Positions 15,144 to 24,210 of a DNA stretch of 64,000 nucleotides are shown in pieces (within the stretch, counting starts at the first letter, position 1; each line of letters starts with the position of its first letter). The notes beneath the pieces were generated by a model. The model made no database searches. It saw only the letters and a program-made list of their open reading frames with translations, and had not been told where the DNA came from. Source of the stretch: Thalassobellus sp050294475 (lineage in GTDB: Bacteria > Bacteroidota > Bacteroidia > Flavobacteriales > Flavobacteriaceae); NCBI GenBank assembly GCA_050294475.1, contig JBNKOE010000014.1:1-64000 (forward strand), given 5' to 3'. A program made the position numbers and the translations under genes.

Positions 15144-16250
15144 TTATATTCCATCATTCTTATTAAAAGACACCATATTTTGAATGGTAAGCATGATTCT
15201 ATCTAAAAGGAAACCTATGATGCCAATAACAAACATGGCAACTATAATTTTAGAGTTAGAATCGTTAGCACCGTTCTGGAATTCTTCCCAAACAAACGAC
15301 CCCAAACCTGGACTTTGAGCTAACAATTCGATAGCAATTAAAACCATCCACGCTACCGATAATGTAATTTTCAATCCTGTAAAAATTAATGGTAATGATG
15401 ATGGTAACACCACTTTAAATATTTTCTGAATAGGACCAAGTTTCAATACTTTTGCCACATTTATATAATCTTTATCTACAGACGACACACCCATAGCAGT
15501 ATTAACCAAGGTTGCCCACATAGAACAAAGCCCTACACTTATAAACGAAATGACAAATGAGCTATCGTCGCTAGAATCTATCAAGATTGTTTTAATAATC
15601 ATAAATACTAACAAGTACCAAACTACAGGAGAAACAGGTTTAAATATTTGAATAAACCAATTAAAAGCACTTTTTAAAGTTGGACTTAAGCCTATTAAAA
15701 CTCCTAGTGGCACTGCTATAATTAAAGCCAATAAAAAACCAGCAAATACCGTTTTAATACTCATAACAATTTGATCTACAAAAGATGGCCTTCCTGTATA
15801 TGTTATGGGAGCTTTCCCTTCTGCTAAACGTTTGGCATTTAGGGTTGCTGTTTTTTCTATAAAAGCAGCTTTATCTGCACTAATAATTCTGTGATCTTTT
15901 AGAAGTGCTTTATACGAATCCCAAACTTGAGCAGGAGATGGTAGTGTGTTTGGTTGGCAACTAATATCTCCCGATGCAATACATGCTCTCAAAGCATCGG
16001 CTGCTTCCTGCCCTTGTTCGGTTAAGGCCTTTTCTATTTTAAAATCGGCTTCTTTATTATATAAAGATTTAGCACCCATATGCCACAACCCTATAAATAA
16101 AAGTATGGAAGCAAGTGGCACGACCACTTTTCTTAAGAAGTTTCTAAAATCTTCTTTTTCCAGTTTCCCTGTGAATAAATCTTTTAAAGTACTTAAAAAA
16201 CCTAAGCCCATAAATTCTGTTACTTTTCCTAATGTTACGCTTTGCCTCAT
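15144..16250 (-). CDS. nrtB: Nitrate-type ABC transporter permease (NrtB-like)
   Basis: This gene encodes 368 residues. One membrane segment near residues 44-62 and a soluble stretch of about 95 residues precede the BPD_transp_1 core (about 165-360) with five to six membrane helices. The core has the EAA-type loop NVAKVLKLGPIQKIFKVVLPSSLPLIFTG region that docks the ATPase. The ending IIGFLLDRIMLTIQN is typical of NitT/TauT permeases. The N-terminal extension with Cys pairs (ACIASGDISCQ) is common in NrtB relatives. It is the second gene of the operon, 28 bases after nrtA. Confidence 0.85.
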   Translation of the reverse strand: MRQSVTLGKVTEFMGLGFLSTLKDLFTGKLEKEDFRNFLRKVVVPLASILLFIGLWHMGAKSLYNKEADFKIEKALTEQGQEAADALRACIASGDISCQPNTLPSPAQVWDSYKALLKDHRIISADKAAFIEKTATLNAKRLAEGKAPITYTGRPSFVDQIVMSIKTVFAGFLLALIIAVPLGVLIGLSPTLKSAFNWFIQIFKPVSPVVWYLLVFMIIKTILIDSSDDSSFVISFISVGLCSMWATLVNTAMGVSSVDKDYINVAKVLKLGPIQKIFKVVLPSSLPLIFTGLKITLSVAWMVLIAIELLAQSPGLGSFVWEEFQNGANDSNSKIIVAMFVIGIIGFLLDRIMLTIQNMVSFNKNDGI

Positions 16251-16278
16251 GACTACTAAATATTTATATAAAATCTTT

Positions 16279-17664
16279 TTACTTGTCTTTGTTTCCTATT
16301 GAAAAACTATTGATGTATCCTATTGGGTCTTTAGCATCGTACTTAGTTCCATCAATAAAATCGGTCGTAGCTGGTTTATAACCATCTGTTTCAGGGATAT
16401 CAGTTGCAGGAATATGTCCTTCTGCTACCAATAAATCGGCTGCTTTTTTCCAGATATCTGGACGGTATATATTTTTAATAGTTTCTTCATACCATTCTGC
16501 TGGCTTAGCTTCAGGAATTTGTCCCCAACGACGCATTTGAGTTAAAAACCAAATACCATCTGAGTAAAACGGATAGGTTGCATTGTATTTGTAGAATACA
16601 TTGAAATCTGGCATCTCACGCTTATCTCCTTTTTCAAATTCAAACGTTCCTGTCATAGAATTTGCTAAAACCGCTTCATCTGCACCAACATACTGAGACA
16701 TTGATAATATTTTTACTGCTTCTGCTCTGTTACTTGGTTCATCTAACCATTTTCCTGCTCTAATTAATGCTTTAGTTACAGCAATAGCTGTATTTGGATT
16801 TTCTTCAACAAACTTTTTTGTCATTACAAATACCTTCTCTGGGTTGTTTTTCCAGATATCATAATTAGTTACTACTGGCACTCCAATACCTTTAAATACA
16901 GCTTGCTGATTCCAAGGCTCCCCCACACAATATCCATAAATAGTTCCTGCTTCAAGAGTCGCTGGCATTTGTGGCGGAGGTGTTACAGATAATAAAACTT
17001 CTGCATCAATTTGTCCTTGTACATTCTCTGCAGTATACATTCCAGGATGAATACCAGCTGCTGCTAACCAATATCTAATTTCATAGTTATGTGTAGATAC
17101 TGGAAATACCATTCCCATTTTAAAAGGTTTACCACTGTTTTTATATTCGGTAATTACAGGCTTCAAAGCATCTGCTTTTATTGGGTGTACTGGTTTACCA
17201 TCAGTACCTGTTGGTACATTTGGTTTCATTTTTGACCATACATCATTTGATACAGTAATACCATTTCCGTTTAAGTCCATTGAGAAAGGAGTAACTAAAT
17301 CGGCTTGTCTTCCAAAACCAGCTCCTGCTGCAATTGGCTGACCTGCTAACATATGAGAACCATCTAATTGACCATCAATAACACGATCTAAAATATTTTT
17401 CCAGTTTGATTGTGCTTCTACTGAAACAAATAACCCTTCATCTTCAAAAAAACCTTTTTCTTTTGCTATGGCTAAAGGCGCCATATCTGTTAATTTTATA
17501 AAACCAAAGGTTAATTGAGGCTTTTCTATTTCTAAAGTTTTTGTTTTAGAAGTTTCTGAAACTACTTCCTCGGTTACAGTCTTCTTTTTTTCTTTTCCTC
17601 CACAAGAAAGTAACAGTAAAGAAACTGATAAAATCCATGTTGTTTTTGTTAATAATGATTTCAT
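16279..17664 (-). CDS. nrtA: Nitrate-type ABC transporter substrate-binding lipoprotein (NrtA-like)
   Basis: This gene encodes 461 residues from the ATG at 17664 (MKSLLTKTTWIL). An upstream in-frame start at 17712 would add 16 residues and spoil the signal. The lipobox LLLLSCGG anchors the protein. The CmpA/NrtA fold follows (LTFGFIKLTDMAPLAIAKEKG, then GSHMLAGQPIAAGAGFG and YGYCVGEPWNQQAV), which are the conserved nitrate-pocket segments of NrtA. It is the first gene of the operon and captures the anion for NrtB-NrtC-NrtD. A palindromic operator and a TACGTA site lie 22-59 bases upstream. Bicarbonate (CmpA) is the alternative substrate, less likely next to nitrate genes. Confidence 0.87.
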   Translation of the reverse strand: MKSLLTKTTWILSVSLLLLSCGGKEKKKTVTEEVVSETSKTKTLEIEKPQLTFGFIKLTDMAPLAIAKEKGFFEDEGLFVSVEAQSNWKNILDRVIDGQLDGSHMLAGQPIAAGAGFGRQADLVTPFSMDLNGNGITVSNDVWSKMKPNVPTGTDGKPVHPIKADALKPVITEYKNSGKPFKMGMVFPVSTHNYEIRYWLAAAGIHPGMYTAENVQGQIDAEVLLSVTPPPQMPATLEAGTIYGYCVGEPWNQQAVFKGIGVPVVTNYDIWKNNPEKVFVMTKKFVEENPNTAIAVTKALIRAGKWLDEPSNRAEAVKILSMSQYVGADEAVLANSMTGTFEFEKGDKREMPDFNVFYKYNATYPFYSDGIWFLTQMRRWGQIPEAKPAEWYEETIKNIYRPDIWKKAADLLVAEGHIPATDIPETDGYKPATTDFIDGTKYDAKDPIGYINSFSIGNKDK

Positions 17665-17685
17665 ATAGATTAAATTTAAATTAAT

Positions 17686-17723
17686 TAAGTAGTAATACTT
17701 ATTTTTTGACAAATATATACGTA
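17686..17723 (-). promoter_or_regulatory. nrtA control region: FNR-like palindrome plus TACGTA
   Basis: TAAGTAGTAATACTTA (17686-17701) is a 16-bp near-palindrome with one mismatch. It matches sites before the globin operon, the FNR-like gene and the MFS nitrate carrier. TACGTA lies 16 bases further upstream at 17718-17723, the same arrangement as before the MFS carrier. Another TACGTA is at 17839-17844. Downstream of the palindrome TAATTTAA could act as a weak -7 element. Confidence 0.6.
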
Positions 17724-17975
17724 GTGTTAGATATATTTAATGTCAATTACCATATAAAAACCACTTTTTTAAACATATTAAAACCTGCTAAAAAACATAA
17801 AACCGAAACAACAAACTGAAAATCAACAATAAAAAAACTACGTATATAAAACAAACGCCTAAGTAAATAACAAGTTTGTTATAAGTATAAGAGAGAATAA
17901 TGACTGTTTATGAGAAATTTAGCCAGAAAACGACAGGAAGAAAATAATTAAATTAGAAGTTTTTAAATAAGAAGA
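17724..17975. other. Intergenic region between nrtA and the pentaheme gene
   Basis: The region is AT-rich with no open frame of note. It contains one further TACGTA (17839-17844). No terminator-grade hairpin was found for the region beyond the pentaheme stop. Confidence 0.4.
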
Positions 17976-18686
17976 TTATTTATTTTCCATTTTTTTTAAC
18001 CAATCAAGCTCAGATAATCCTATATACTTTTTGTCTTTTCCGAAAGGATCTTCTCCTCCATCAAAATATTTTTGTAAAGCATACATTGATATCGTATCTT
18101 TTAATGATGTGGGTACTTTATATCTATGATTTCCATGAAAATCATGACATTGTATACAAGTTGTCCATTGCTTATTAGCTATTAATTTTTGATGACTTAC
18201 ATCTAATGGGTCATTTTCTACAACTAATTCCTGATGGCAGTTCATACAATAATCTATTGAAGCTACAGAAACTCGATCACCATGATGCTCTGAGTGACAA
18301 GTAATACAAGTAGTAGCATCAATAACCTGTATTGCTTCTTTAAATCTTGGTTCAGAAAATCTGTGATTTGGATGCCTATCATTAGGTCTATCATGACATT
18401 CTAAACAATTATTTACCGTTACATCTTTAGTTCCAAAATCTACTCCGTTCTCTCTAACTCCTACTGCATGTGAAATATTGGATTGTATTTGTTGTACTAA
18501 ATTCCCTTTTGCATCGGCATGACATGCTACACAAGACATATCATTATGTCCTGCATTCATAGGACCAATAGAAACATATTTTTCTGAAACATCTAAAGTT
18601 AAAATAAAACAAATAAGACCACCAAGTACCAAACCTACTATACCACCTATAAACTGTCTTTTTCTTAAAGGACTAACTTTAAACAT
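17976..18686 (-). CDS. Membrane-anchored pentaheme c-type cytochrome
   Basis: This gene encodes 236 residues. One N-terminal membrane helix (about 12-30, GGIVGLVLGGLICFIL) is followed by a periplasmic domain with five CXXCH motifs: CVACH, CLECH, CITCH, CMNCH and CIQCH. Several further His residues (NDRHPNHRF, SEHHGD, DFHGNHR) could be distal ligands. The layout suggests a quinol- or reductase-linked electron carrier of the cytochrome c3/c7 type. It is the last gene of the globin operon, 13 bases after the reductase gene. The electron partner is unknown. Confidence 0.85.
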   Translation of the reverse strand: MFKVSPLRKRQFIGGIVGLVLGGLICFILTLDVSEKYVSIGPMNAGHNDMSCVACHADAKGNLVQQIQSNISHAVGVRENGVDFGTKDVTVNNCLECHDRPNDRHPNHRFSEPRFKEAIQVIDATTCITCHSEHHGDRVSVASIDYCMNCHQELVVENDPLDVSHQKLIANKQWTTCIQCHDFHGNHRYKVPTSLKDTISMYALQKYFDGGEDPFGKDKKYIGLSELDWLKKMENK

Positions 18687-18699
18687 AATTAATTATTTA

Positions 18700-19728
18700 T
18701 TATAACTCAATAACAACCGATTCACTTTCAGGGTAACTAACACAGGTTAATATTTTACCATTACCTACTTCTTTTTCATCAAGAAAATGTCCTTCTATCA
18801 TTTTAATATCTCCAGACACACAAGTAGCCTTACAGGTTGAACACATACCAGAACGACATGAATATGGCAATGGAATATTATCAGACATAGCCTGCTGAAG
18901 TATTGATTTATCGCCTCTTACTTTTATATCATGTACCTGTCCATTAGCTTTAATAGTAACATTACTTATTAAATTTTTTCCTGATAATTTAATGGTAGGT
19001 GCCTTAAAAACTTCTATCTTAATTTTTTCTCTTGATATACCATTTAATTTAAGTAGTTCTTTGGCTTTTTCCATATAACCAAATGGACCACAAATCATAT
19101 AAATATGATCTTCAAACTTAAGATTGTGCTTCATAAAAATCTTAGTCAATAAATCTTCAGACAGTAAACCTGAATGATAATTTTCATTTTCTTCTTTTAA
19201 AGAAGACAAAATATGTTCTACTGAAAACCGATTTGAATATTGCTTTAATAATGCCTGTATTTCTTCGTTAAAAATTATATAATCGATATTCTGATTGGCA
19301 TATATAAGAATGATTTTAGAATGCTCTTCAACAGCTAAAACAGATTTTATTATAGAAAAAATAGGAGTTACACCACTACCACCTGCAAACAAAACATACG
19401 TTTTATTATTATCTTTTTTTGGTTCAATAAAAAATGACCCCATAGGTTTGTCTACTTCTAACTTATCTCCACTTTTTAAACAATCATGAATATAATTAGA
19501 AACCAACCCTTTATCTACACGTTTTATAGTAATTTTTAAATCCTTATCAGTGTTAGGGCAACTACTAAAAGAATAGGCTCTTTTATGAACCTGACCATCT
19601 ATAGGAACATGTATAGTAAGAAACTGTCCAGGCTTGTATGAAAGCTTTTTGAAAAAACCACCATTTTTAAAACAGATGCTCAATGCATCTGGAGTTTCCT
19701 TGATAATATCTTTAACTAATAATTTCAT
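18700..19728 (-). CDS. FAD/[2Fe-2S] oxidoreductase (ferredoxin-NADP reductase/PaaE/Hmp-like)
   Basis: This gene encodes 342 residues. The FAD-binding beta-barrel has RAYSFSS near residue 52, the NAD(P) domain begins at FAGGSGVTPI near 117, and a C-terminal plant-type [2Fe-2S] domain has CRSGMCSTC plus a later Cys in LTCVSYP. This is the reductase architecture of HmpX/PaaE proteins and resembles the reductase half of flavohaemoglobin with an added ferredoxin domain. In an operon with a separate globin it is a plausible electron donor to that globin or to the membrane cytochrome. Phenylacetate genes are absent, which argues against a PaaE role. Confidence 0.85.
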   Translation of the reverse strand: MKLLVKDIIKETPDALSICFKNGGFFKKLSYKPGQFLTIHVPIDGQVHKRAYSFSSCPNTDKDLKITIKRVDKGLVSNYIHDCLKSGDKLEVDKPMGSFFIEPKKDNNKTYVLFAGGSGVTPIFSIIKSVLAVEEHSKIILIYANQNIDYIIFNEEIQALLKQYSNRFSVEHILSSLKEENENYHSGLLSEDLLTKIFMKHNLKFEDHIYMICGPFGYMEKAKELLKLNGISREKIKIEVFKAPTIKLSGKNLISNVTIKANGQVHDIKVRGDKSILQQAMSDNIPLPYSCRSGMCSTCKATCVSGDIKMIEGHFLDEKEVGNGKILTCVSYPESESVVIEL

Positions 19729-19804
19729 CTAATTTACACTTGCTTTTTTTAACAGAATATTTACGTTCCTAACAATTTAGTTCAGGATTTTATAATGGCT
19801 TTTT

Positions 19805-20278
19805 TTATTTATAATAGAATACTACGCCTATATGAAAGAACATTAAAATTGTTATCATGATAGAAAATGACACATGAAGAATCATCCAACCTTTAAATAA
19901 CCAATCGCTATTATTCTTTATAACATCTAAATTTATGTATCCAATTAAAGCATTTGCAAAAAACAAATACGTAAGTAACGCCAAGTATCCATAACCTAAC
20001 CCAATACTATGAACATAGAAAAACAAAGGACTTAAAGCCCCTAACCATTTATGAATAGCCGTCATTTTAAGAGCATATTTTCTAAGCTTTTTAACAACTC
20101 TAGTTAAAGATAAAACCCATTGAAACGTAATAAGTAATGCCAAACCTAAACCAGACCAGCGTTTATACATTTCTTGTTGCTGCAATTCATTTAACCATGT
20201 CCATTCAAGCTTAAAAAAAAACTGAACAAAAAACAGCAACAGTAATACCAATCCTAAAATAATAGATTTGCTTTTCAT
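19805..20278 (-). CDS. Small membrane protein, probable b-type cytochrome (ferric-reductase-like)
   Basis: This gene encodes 157 residues from the ATG at 20278; an earlier in-frame start at 20317 would add a basic 13-residue stretch. There are four membrane helices (about 5-22, 38-54, 72-97 and 125-150). Histidines sit in or near helices (TAIHKWLG, YVHSIG, ILHVSFS, FFHIG), giving paired positions suitable for one or two b hemes. The layout resembles the minimal heme-binding core of ferric reductase-like proteins without a flavin domain. The adjacent FAD/[2Fe-2S] protein could supply that missing part. No family is certain. Confidence 0.65.
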   Translation of the reverse strand: MKSKSIILGLVLLLLFFVQFFFKLEWTWLNELQQQEMYKRWSGLGLALLITFQWVLSLTRVVKKLRKYALKMTAIHKWLGALSPLFFYVHSIGLGYGYLALLTYLFFANALIGYINLDVIKNNSDWLFKGWMILHVSFSIMITILMFFHIGVVFYYK

Positions 20279-20377
20279 GTGTTTATATTTAAAATACTTA
20301 AAGAATAATTTGGCCACAGCTAATAATTACAATTAGCTGTGAAAACAAATTACCTTCCTTCTTCAATACTTCATAAT

Positions 20378-21202
20378 TTAATTAGATGCTACAAGCTTCT
20401 TCATAGTTTCGTATGATGCAAGCTTTCTAACACTGTCAAGAAAAACTTCAGCAGTTGGCAAATACTTACCTTCTGCAGGCCATTTTTTTCCAATCACTGG
20501 CTTATCACTTTCTTTAAAATTTTCTATTTCATCTAAATATTCTAGATAAATATCTACAGTTCCTTTAGAATAAGCGTTTAGTACCGCTACTGTTTCTTTA
20601 TAAGTTAGTGAGTCTTTAGGATATTGCCATGTTGTTGCCCCCATAACATCTCCTAATTTCCAATCTGTTTTTGGAGATTGTGCATGTCCGTTATGGCAAG
20701 ATACACACGCACCAGCACCTGCTACATCAGCAAACATTGCTGTGTGTAATTTTTGATCTTCATCATAAAAAAATTGTGGTTTTTGATCGACCTTAATTTT
20801 ATCAAAAAGCTCTGCCTGTTTACCAACAAACTTATTTGCAGCATTTACAGGAAAATCAGATCCTAAATACAAACCTAAAGGCACAGGACTTTTTTTAATA
20901 CTAGTAGCAACACCTCTTAAAAACAATGCTGGCAATGGACCTGCTTCAACATCATCTTTCCTCCAATTTTCGTCAAACTTCATTCCTTGAGCTTTTCCTT
21001 TTCCAACAATAGCTTTGGTATACAATGTTCTAGTTACATCATTTTCTTTAGCAACCATTTCTAAAACTTCTGACACAGAAAACACATTTTCTTCACCACT
21101 TTTTTGAGTTTCTTCAGCTACACCTCCACAGGAAAATAAACTAATAGAAGCCAAACAAACCATTGAAATTTTTATTCCTTTAAATATTATATTCTTTCTC
21201 AT
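20378..21202 (-). CDS. c-type heme lipoprotein, Tll0287-like/DUF3365 family
   Basis: This gene encodes 274 residues from the ATG at 21202, whose lipobox SLFSCGG fits. The longer start at 21247 would overlap the globin gene and displace the signal. One CXXCH (CVSCHNGHAQ) lies in the DUF3365 domain (about 45-195) with the family's TKAIVGKGKAQ and PALFLRGVATSI segments. Relatives are monoheme redox or gas-sensor-like periplasmic proteins. The C-terminal about 70 residues (DIYLEYLDEIENF and onward) are an extension I do not recognise. It lies between globin and cytochrome b genes in one operon. Confidence 0.75.
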   Translation of the reverse strand: MRKNIIFKGIKISMVCLASISLFSCGGVAEETQKSGEENVFSVSEVLEMVAKENDVTRTLYTKAIVGKGKAQGMKFDENWRKDDVEAGPLPALFLRGVATSIKKSPVPLGLYLGSDFPVNAANKFVGKQAELFDKIKVDQKPQFFYDEDQKLHTAMFADVAGAGACVSCHNGHAQSPKTDWKLGDVMGATTWQYPKDSLTYKETVAVLNAYSKGTVDIYLEYLDEIENFKESDKPVIGKKWPAEGKYLPTAEVFLDSVRKLASYETMKKLVASN

Positions 21203-21230
21203 AATTTTTAAAATTTTTAATTGGTTTATA

Positions 21231-21644
21231 TTAATAAGAAGCTTCAATCATTACTGTAGACATTGTTGTATATACAGAAGCCCAAGCTGCTTCAACTTCC
21301 GGAGTAAAATCATCACCTAAGCCAGCAGACAAAGTACCTAGCAATGCAGCTCCAACAGTATTATAGTGTGATGGCTCAACATTATATTCTACATGTTTTT
21401 TGCCTAAATTTTGTAACACAGGAACTAATGCTTCTAAATTACTAAGTCCAGCAACAGCTGCTGCTAGCATTGTCATTAACTTATTTCCTTGAATTTTCAT
21501 TGCTTCTTCTCCTGTTGGAAACAATGGTTTTAAAGTTGGGTCTAATTCAAATAATTTTGAATAAAATATTTCGGCAGCAGTAACTGAAATAGGCTTTACT
21601 TTTTCAAAAGATTCTTGAACTAAGGTGATTGTTTTTTGTTCCAT
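21231..21644 (-). CDS. Single-domain globin
   Basis: This gene encodes 137 residues, the length of a Vitreoscilla-type or flavohaemoglobin globin domain without the reductase. The proximal His is His84 in LGKKHVEYNV, and FPTGEEAMKIQGNKLM around 42-57 matches the C-D-E region of the family. The usual role is dioxygenation of nitric oxide to nitrate or oxygen handling. The reductase half is encoded two genes further on (18700-19728), so this may be a split flavohaemoglobin. It is the first gene of the operon, with the 16-bp palindrome 42-57 bases upstream. Confidence 0.9.
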   Translation of the reverse strand: MEQKTITLVQESFEKVKPISVTAAEIFYSKLFELDPTLKPLFPTGEEAMKIQGNKLMTMLAAAVAGLSNLEALVPVLQNLGKKHVEYNVEPSHYNTVGAALLGTLSAGLGDDFTPEVEAAWASVYTTMSTVMIEASY

Positions 21645-21685
21645 AATTTAAGTTTGTTTATAATTACTAATTCGCAATACTTAAA

Positions 21686-21701
21686 TAAGTATTAATACTT
21701 A
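21686..21701 (-). promoter_or_regulatory. FNR-like operator before the globin operon
   Basis: TAAGTATTAATACTTA is a perfect 16-bp palindrome (7+2+7). An additional half-site ATACTTA lies immediately beside it at 21677-21683. The same sequence type occurs before nrtA, the FNR-like gene and the MFS carrier. The divergent side holds no gene, so it serves the globin operon. Confidence 0.65.
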
Positions 21702-21863
21702 TAATTGAAGCAAAAATAAATGGACTTTTTGGAATTAAGTATGGTAATAATCAGGCGTAAATATACTTTTAGAACATACAAGAACATGCGAAAAAGCATG
21801 TTTCTGTTTTATGCCTATAATATTTTAAATAAAAATATTGAATAATTTAGGAATATCAATTAG

Positions 21864-22622
21864 TTAGCTATCTAAATAAAAGTTATGCTCACTAATCTCA
21901 TTTTTAAGAAGTTTAATATCATTTATCCCTATTCTTTTTCCTTTTGCAGTAATAAGATTTTCTTTTTTTAATGCTGAAAAAACTCGTATTACTTGTTCTT
22001 CTGTAGTACCTGCATAATCGGCATATTCGCGTCTACTTAGAAAAATATCTAAAAAACCTTTATTATGACCAAATTTTCTATGTATATATAATAAAGAATC
22101 AATAACGCGTTCGCGAACAGTCATTTGTGAAATAGACTTAACTTTAGATTCACTTCTATTTAATTCATTGGCATAAAAAAGCATGAAGTCGTAAGCAAAC
22201 TTTGGATGTTTCAGTAAAGCTTCTTGCAAATTATTTTTTGAAAAATAACATAATGTTGTATCTTCAAGTGCTATAGCTCCAATTGAATAATACTCTTCGG
22301 TTCCAAATCCTCGATGTCCAATAATTTCACCCGTTTTGGCAAAACGAACAATTTGTTCTCTTGCGTTAATTCCTGTTCTAAAAACCTTTACTTTTCCTTT
22401 TAAAATAAAAAATAATCCATTTACAGGCGCTCCTTCAATAATGAATTGCTGCCCTTTTTTACATTTTAAATTATTCTTTTCATTAACAATTGAATAATTA
22501 TCTAATACAGGTAAGTTTCTTTTAATTAAGCAAGAATAATTTTCACAAGAATTACACGAAACATCAAAAGAAGTGCGTTTTCTAACTGAAGAAGAAATAG
22601 TATGCTTAATAATAGTTTCCAA
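21864..22622 (-). CDS. Crp/Fnr-family regulator with FNR-type cysteines
   Basis: This gene encodes 252 residues. N-terminal cysteines C23-x2-C26-x4-C31 (SCNSCENYSC) plus Cys125 in the beta-roll (TTLCYFS) mirror the four [4Fe-4S] ligands of FNR (C20, C23, C29, C122 in E. coli). The cyclic-nucleotide-like roll spans about 50-150 and the winged helix-turn-helix about 175-245, with the recognition helix around TTEEQVIRVFSAL. It should sense oxygen or NO through the cluster. An almost identical palindrome precedes its own gene, so autoregulation is likely, and it is the best candidate for all TAAGTAnTAATACTTA sites. Confidence 0.88.
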   Translation of the reverse strand: METIIKHTISSSVRKRTSFDVSCNSCENYSCLIKRNLPVLDNYSIVNEKNNLKCKKGQQFIIEGAPVNGLFFILKGKVKVFRTGINAREQIVRFAKTGEIIGHRGFGTEEYYSIGAIALEDTTLCYFSKNNLQEALLKHPKFAYDFMLFYANELNRSESKVKSISQMTVRERVIDSLLYIHRKFGHNKGFLDIFLSRREYADYAGTTEEQVIRVFSALKKENLITAKGKRIGINDIKLLKNEISEHNFYLDS

Positions 22623-22650
22623 ATGATTTTTTAATAATACAAATCAAATA

Positions 22651-22666
22651 TAAGTACTAATACTTA
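22651..22666 (-). promoter_or_regulatory. FNR-like operator and -7 element before the Fnr-family gene
   Basis: TAAGTACTAATACTTA differs from a perfect palindrome at one position. On the minus strand its end runs into TATATTTG, a match to the Bacteroidota -7 consensus TAnnTTTG, so the protein would sit between the -33 and -7 elements. The start codon is 29 bases further down. Confidence 0.6.
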
Positions 22667-22765
22667 ATTAACTCAAAAAAATACTTATTTTTGAGAGTAA
22701 TTTAAAAAATCATATCTAATATTAACACATACAAAATATTAGCAGTTCTTTTTTATTATAAAATA

Positions 22766-22792
22766 AAACAACCTCTTAAAAAGAGGTTGTTT
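22766..22792. terminator. Intrinsic terminator after the fadL-like gene
   Basis: AAACAACCTCTT (22766-22777) and AAGAGGTTGTTT (22781-22792) pair perfectly over 12 bp with a 3-base loop. It stands 27 bases beyond the stop of the FadL-like gene at 22820, with an AT-rich tail ending in T-rich sequence on the minus strand. Confidence 0.8.
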
Positions 22793-22819
22793 AAAAATAA
22801 CTTTTTACTATAAACTTTT

Positions 22820-24109
22820 CTATTTACCAAACGTATAATTTAACCCTATCATAATCATTGAAGTAGTCATATCGTAAGCAATCTCACTAGTTGGTACTGC
22901 TCCGTATGGCGGATTACTAGGAATTAACATCGGGTTAAGTATAGCTCCAGAGGTTTTACCATCACTTGCTCCATAATGATAAACAGCATCAAATTTCCAC
23001 TTGTTATTAATTTCATAACTAAATCCGAATTGATACGCATTTTGTATGATAGCTGTTGCTGGAATATTAAAAAAGGCAACTTCACTATCAATAGGATTCG
23101 AACTATATGTGTAACCTATTCTTAAAGGTAATTTATTGATTCCTTTATATTGAAATCCTACAGATATTACAGACATATTTTTCCATCCAAAACCACTTAC
23201 AGAAGCAGTTTGTGTCCATCCTGTTGTAGAAAATCCATCGGTATTTTCATAATCAACTCTTCTAAAATCAAGAGCAAAATCAATATCTTCTAACGAATAC
23301 CCTAAACCAATTGAGAAAATAGCGGGATAATCCATTTGGAATTTATTTTTACTTGTTGAATTATCTAAGTAAGTATTATCAAATTCAAATTCACTAAACT
23401 TTTGAGTTGTTTTGTAAGATGCTCCTAGTTTTAAGCCAACTCCAGAATCATAAAAAACTCCTATTTGTGCACCAAATCCCATTGCAGATGCTTTATCTGT
23501 TGAAGGATAACCTGCTGCAGATGGATTTGCTGTTGGGTTAGGTGCTAGCTCTAAAGCAGCATAATTAAATGTTGGTTCTATGCCTATTGAAATTTTGTCT
23601 GTTAATTCATAGGCCCAAGTAAATCCAACTTGCATCAACAAATAATCAGATTCTATATGCCCAAAGCCTCCCATACTTTGTGGCATGTTAATTGGATTAG
23701 TTGCACTTTCTGGAAACGTAACTCCAAAGCCACTAATACCAAAAGCAGAAACACCAAAAGTATGCTTACTATCAGACTTACCCCAAACCATTGCTAATGC
23801 TGGCATTGGAGAAACGCCTCGATCATCTTTTGTATTACCACTAAAAGGACCACTAGGTGTTGGTACTGTTGAATATAATTCTGGAGAAGAATAAAACAGA
23901 CCAATATCTAACTTGAATATTTTATCATTAAATGTAGATAGTGAAGCTGGGTTCCACTGCAATGCACCAGAAACATCTAATGGTTGCGCTGTTGAGGCAC
24001 CTCCCATAGACATATTTACTGCTCCCACACCTTGCATGATGTGTCCTACTTGTGAAGTCGCACTAATAGAAAAAAGCAAAAACAGAATTTTTAAAATATT
24101 TGTTTTCAT
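22820..24109 (-). CDS. OmpP1/FadL-family outer-membrane transporter
   Basis: This gene encodes 429 residues with a signal peptide (1-19). The N-terminus AVNMSMGGASTAQPLDVSGALQWNPASL is diagnostic of the FadL hatch region. The rest is a 14-strand-type barrel with repeated amphipathic strands and a terminal aromatic strand (MIMIGLNYTFGK). FadL proteins pass hydrophobic compounds such as long-chain fatty acids across the outer membrane. Its position between the FNR-like gene and a multiheme cytochrome gives no strong hint of a special substrate. Confidence 0.88.
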   Translation of the reverse strand: MKTNILKILFLLFSISATSQVGHIMQGVGAVNMSMGGASTAQPLDVSGALQWNPASLSTFNDKIFKLDIGLFYSSPELYSTVPTPSGPFSGNTKDDRGVSPMPALAMVWGKSDSKHTFGVSAFGISGFGVTFPESATNPINMPQSMGGFGHIESDYLLMQVGFTWAYELTDKISIGIEPTFNYAALELAPNPTANPSAAGYPSTDKASAMGFGAQIGVFYDSGVGLKLGASYKTTQKFSEFEFDNTYLDNSTSKNKFQMDYPAIFSIGLGYSLEDIDFALDFRRVDYENTDGFSTTGWTQTASVSGFGWKNMSVISVGFQYKGINKLPLRIGYTYSSNPIDSEVAFFNIPATAIIQNAYQFGFSYEINNKWKFDAVYHYGASDGKTSGAILNPMLIPSNPPYGAVPTSEIAYDMTTSMIMIGLNYTFGK

Positions 24110-24210
24110 AATTATTTAAGTTTAGTTAGTATAAATAATCTTTAAAATTACTTACTCTTCTTACAAATAACTATGACTTTTATCATGATGCCTTTTATAA
24201 ATATAAAAAA

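Noticed and set aside
18700..19728. Phenylacetyl-CoA epoxidase reductase PaaE
   Set aside because: No paaABCD genes are near; the operon partners are a globin and cytochromes.
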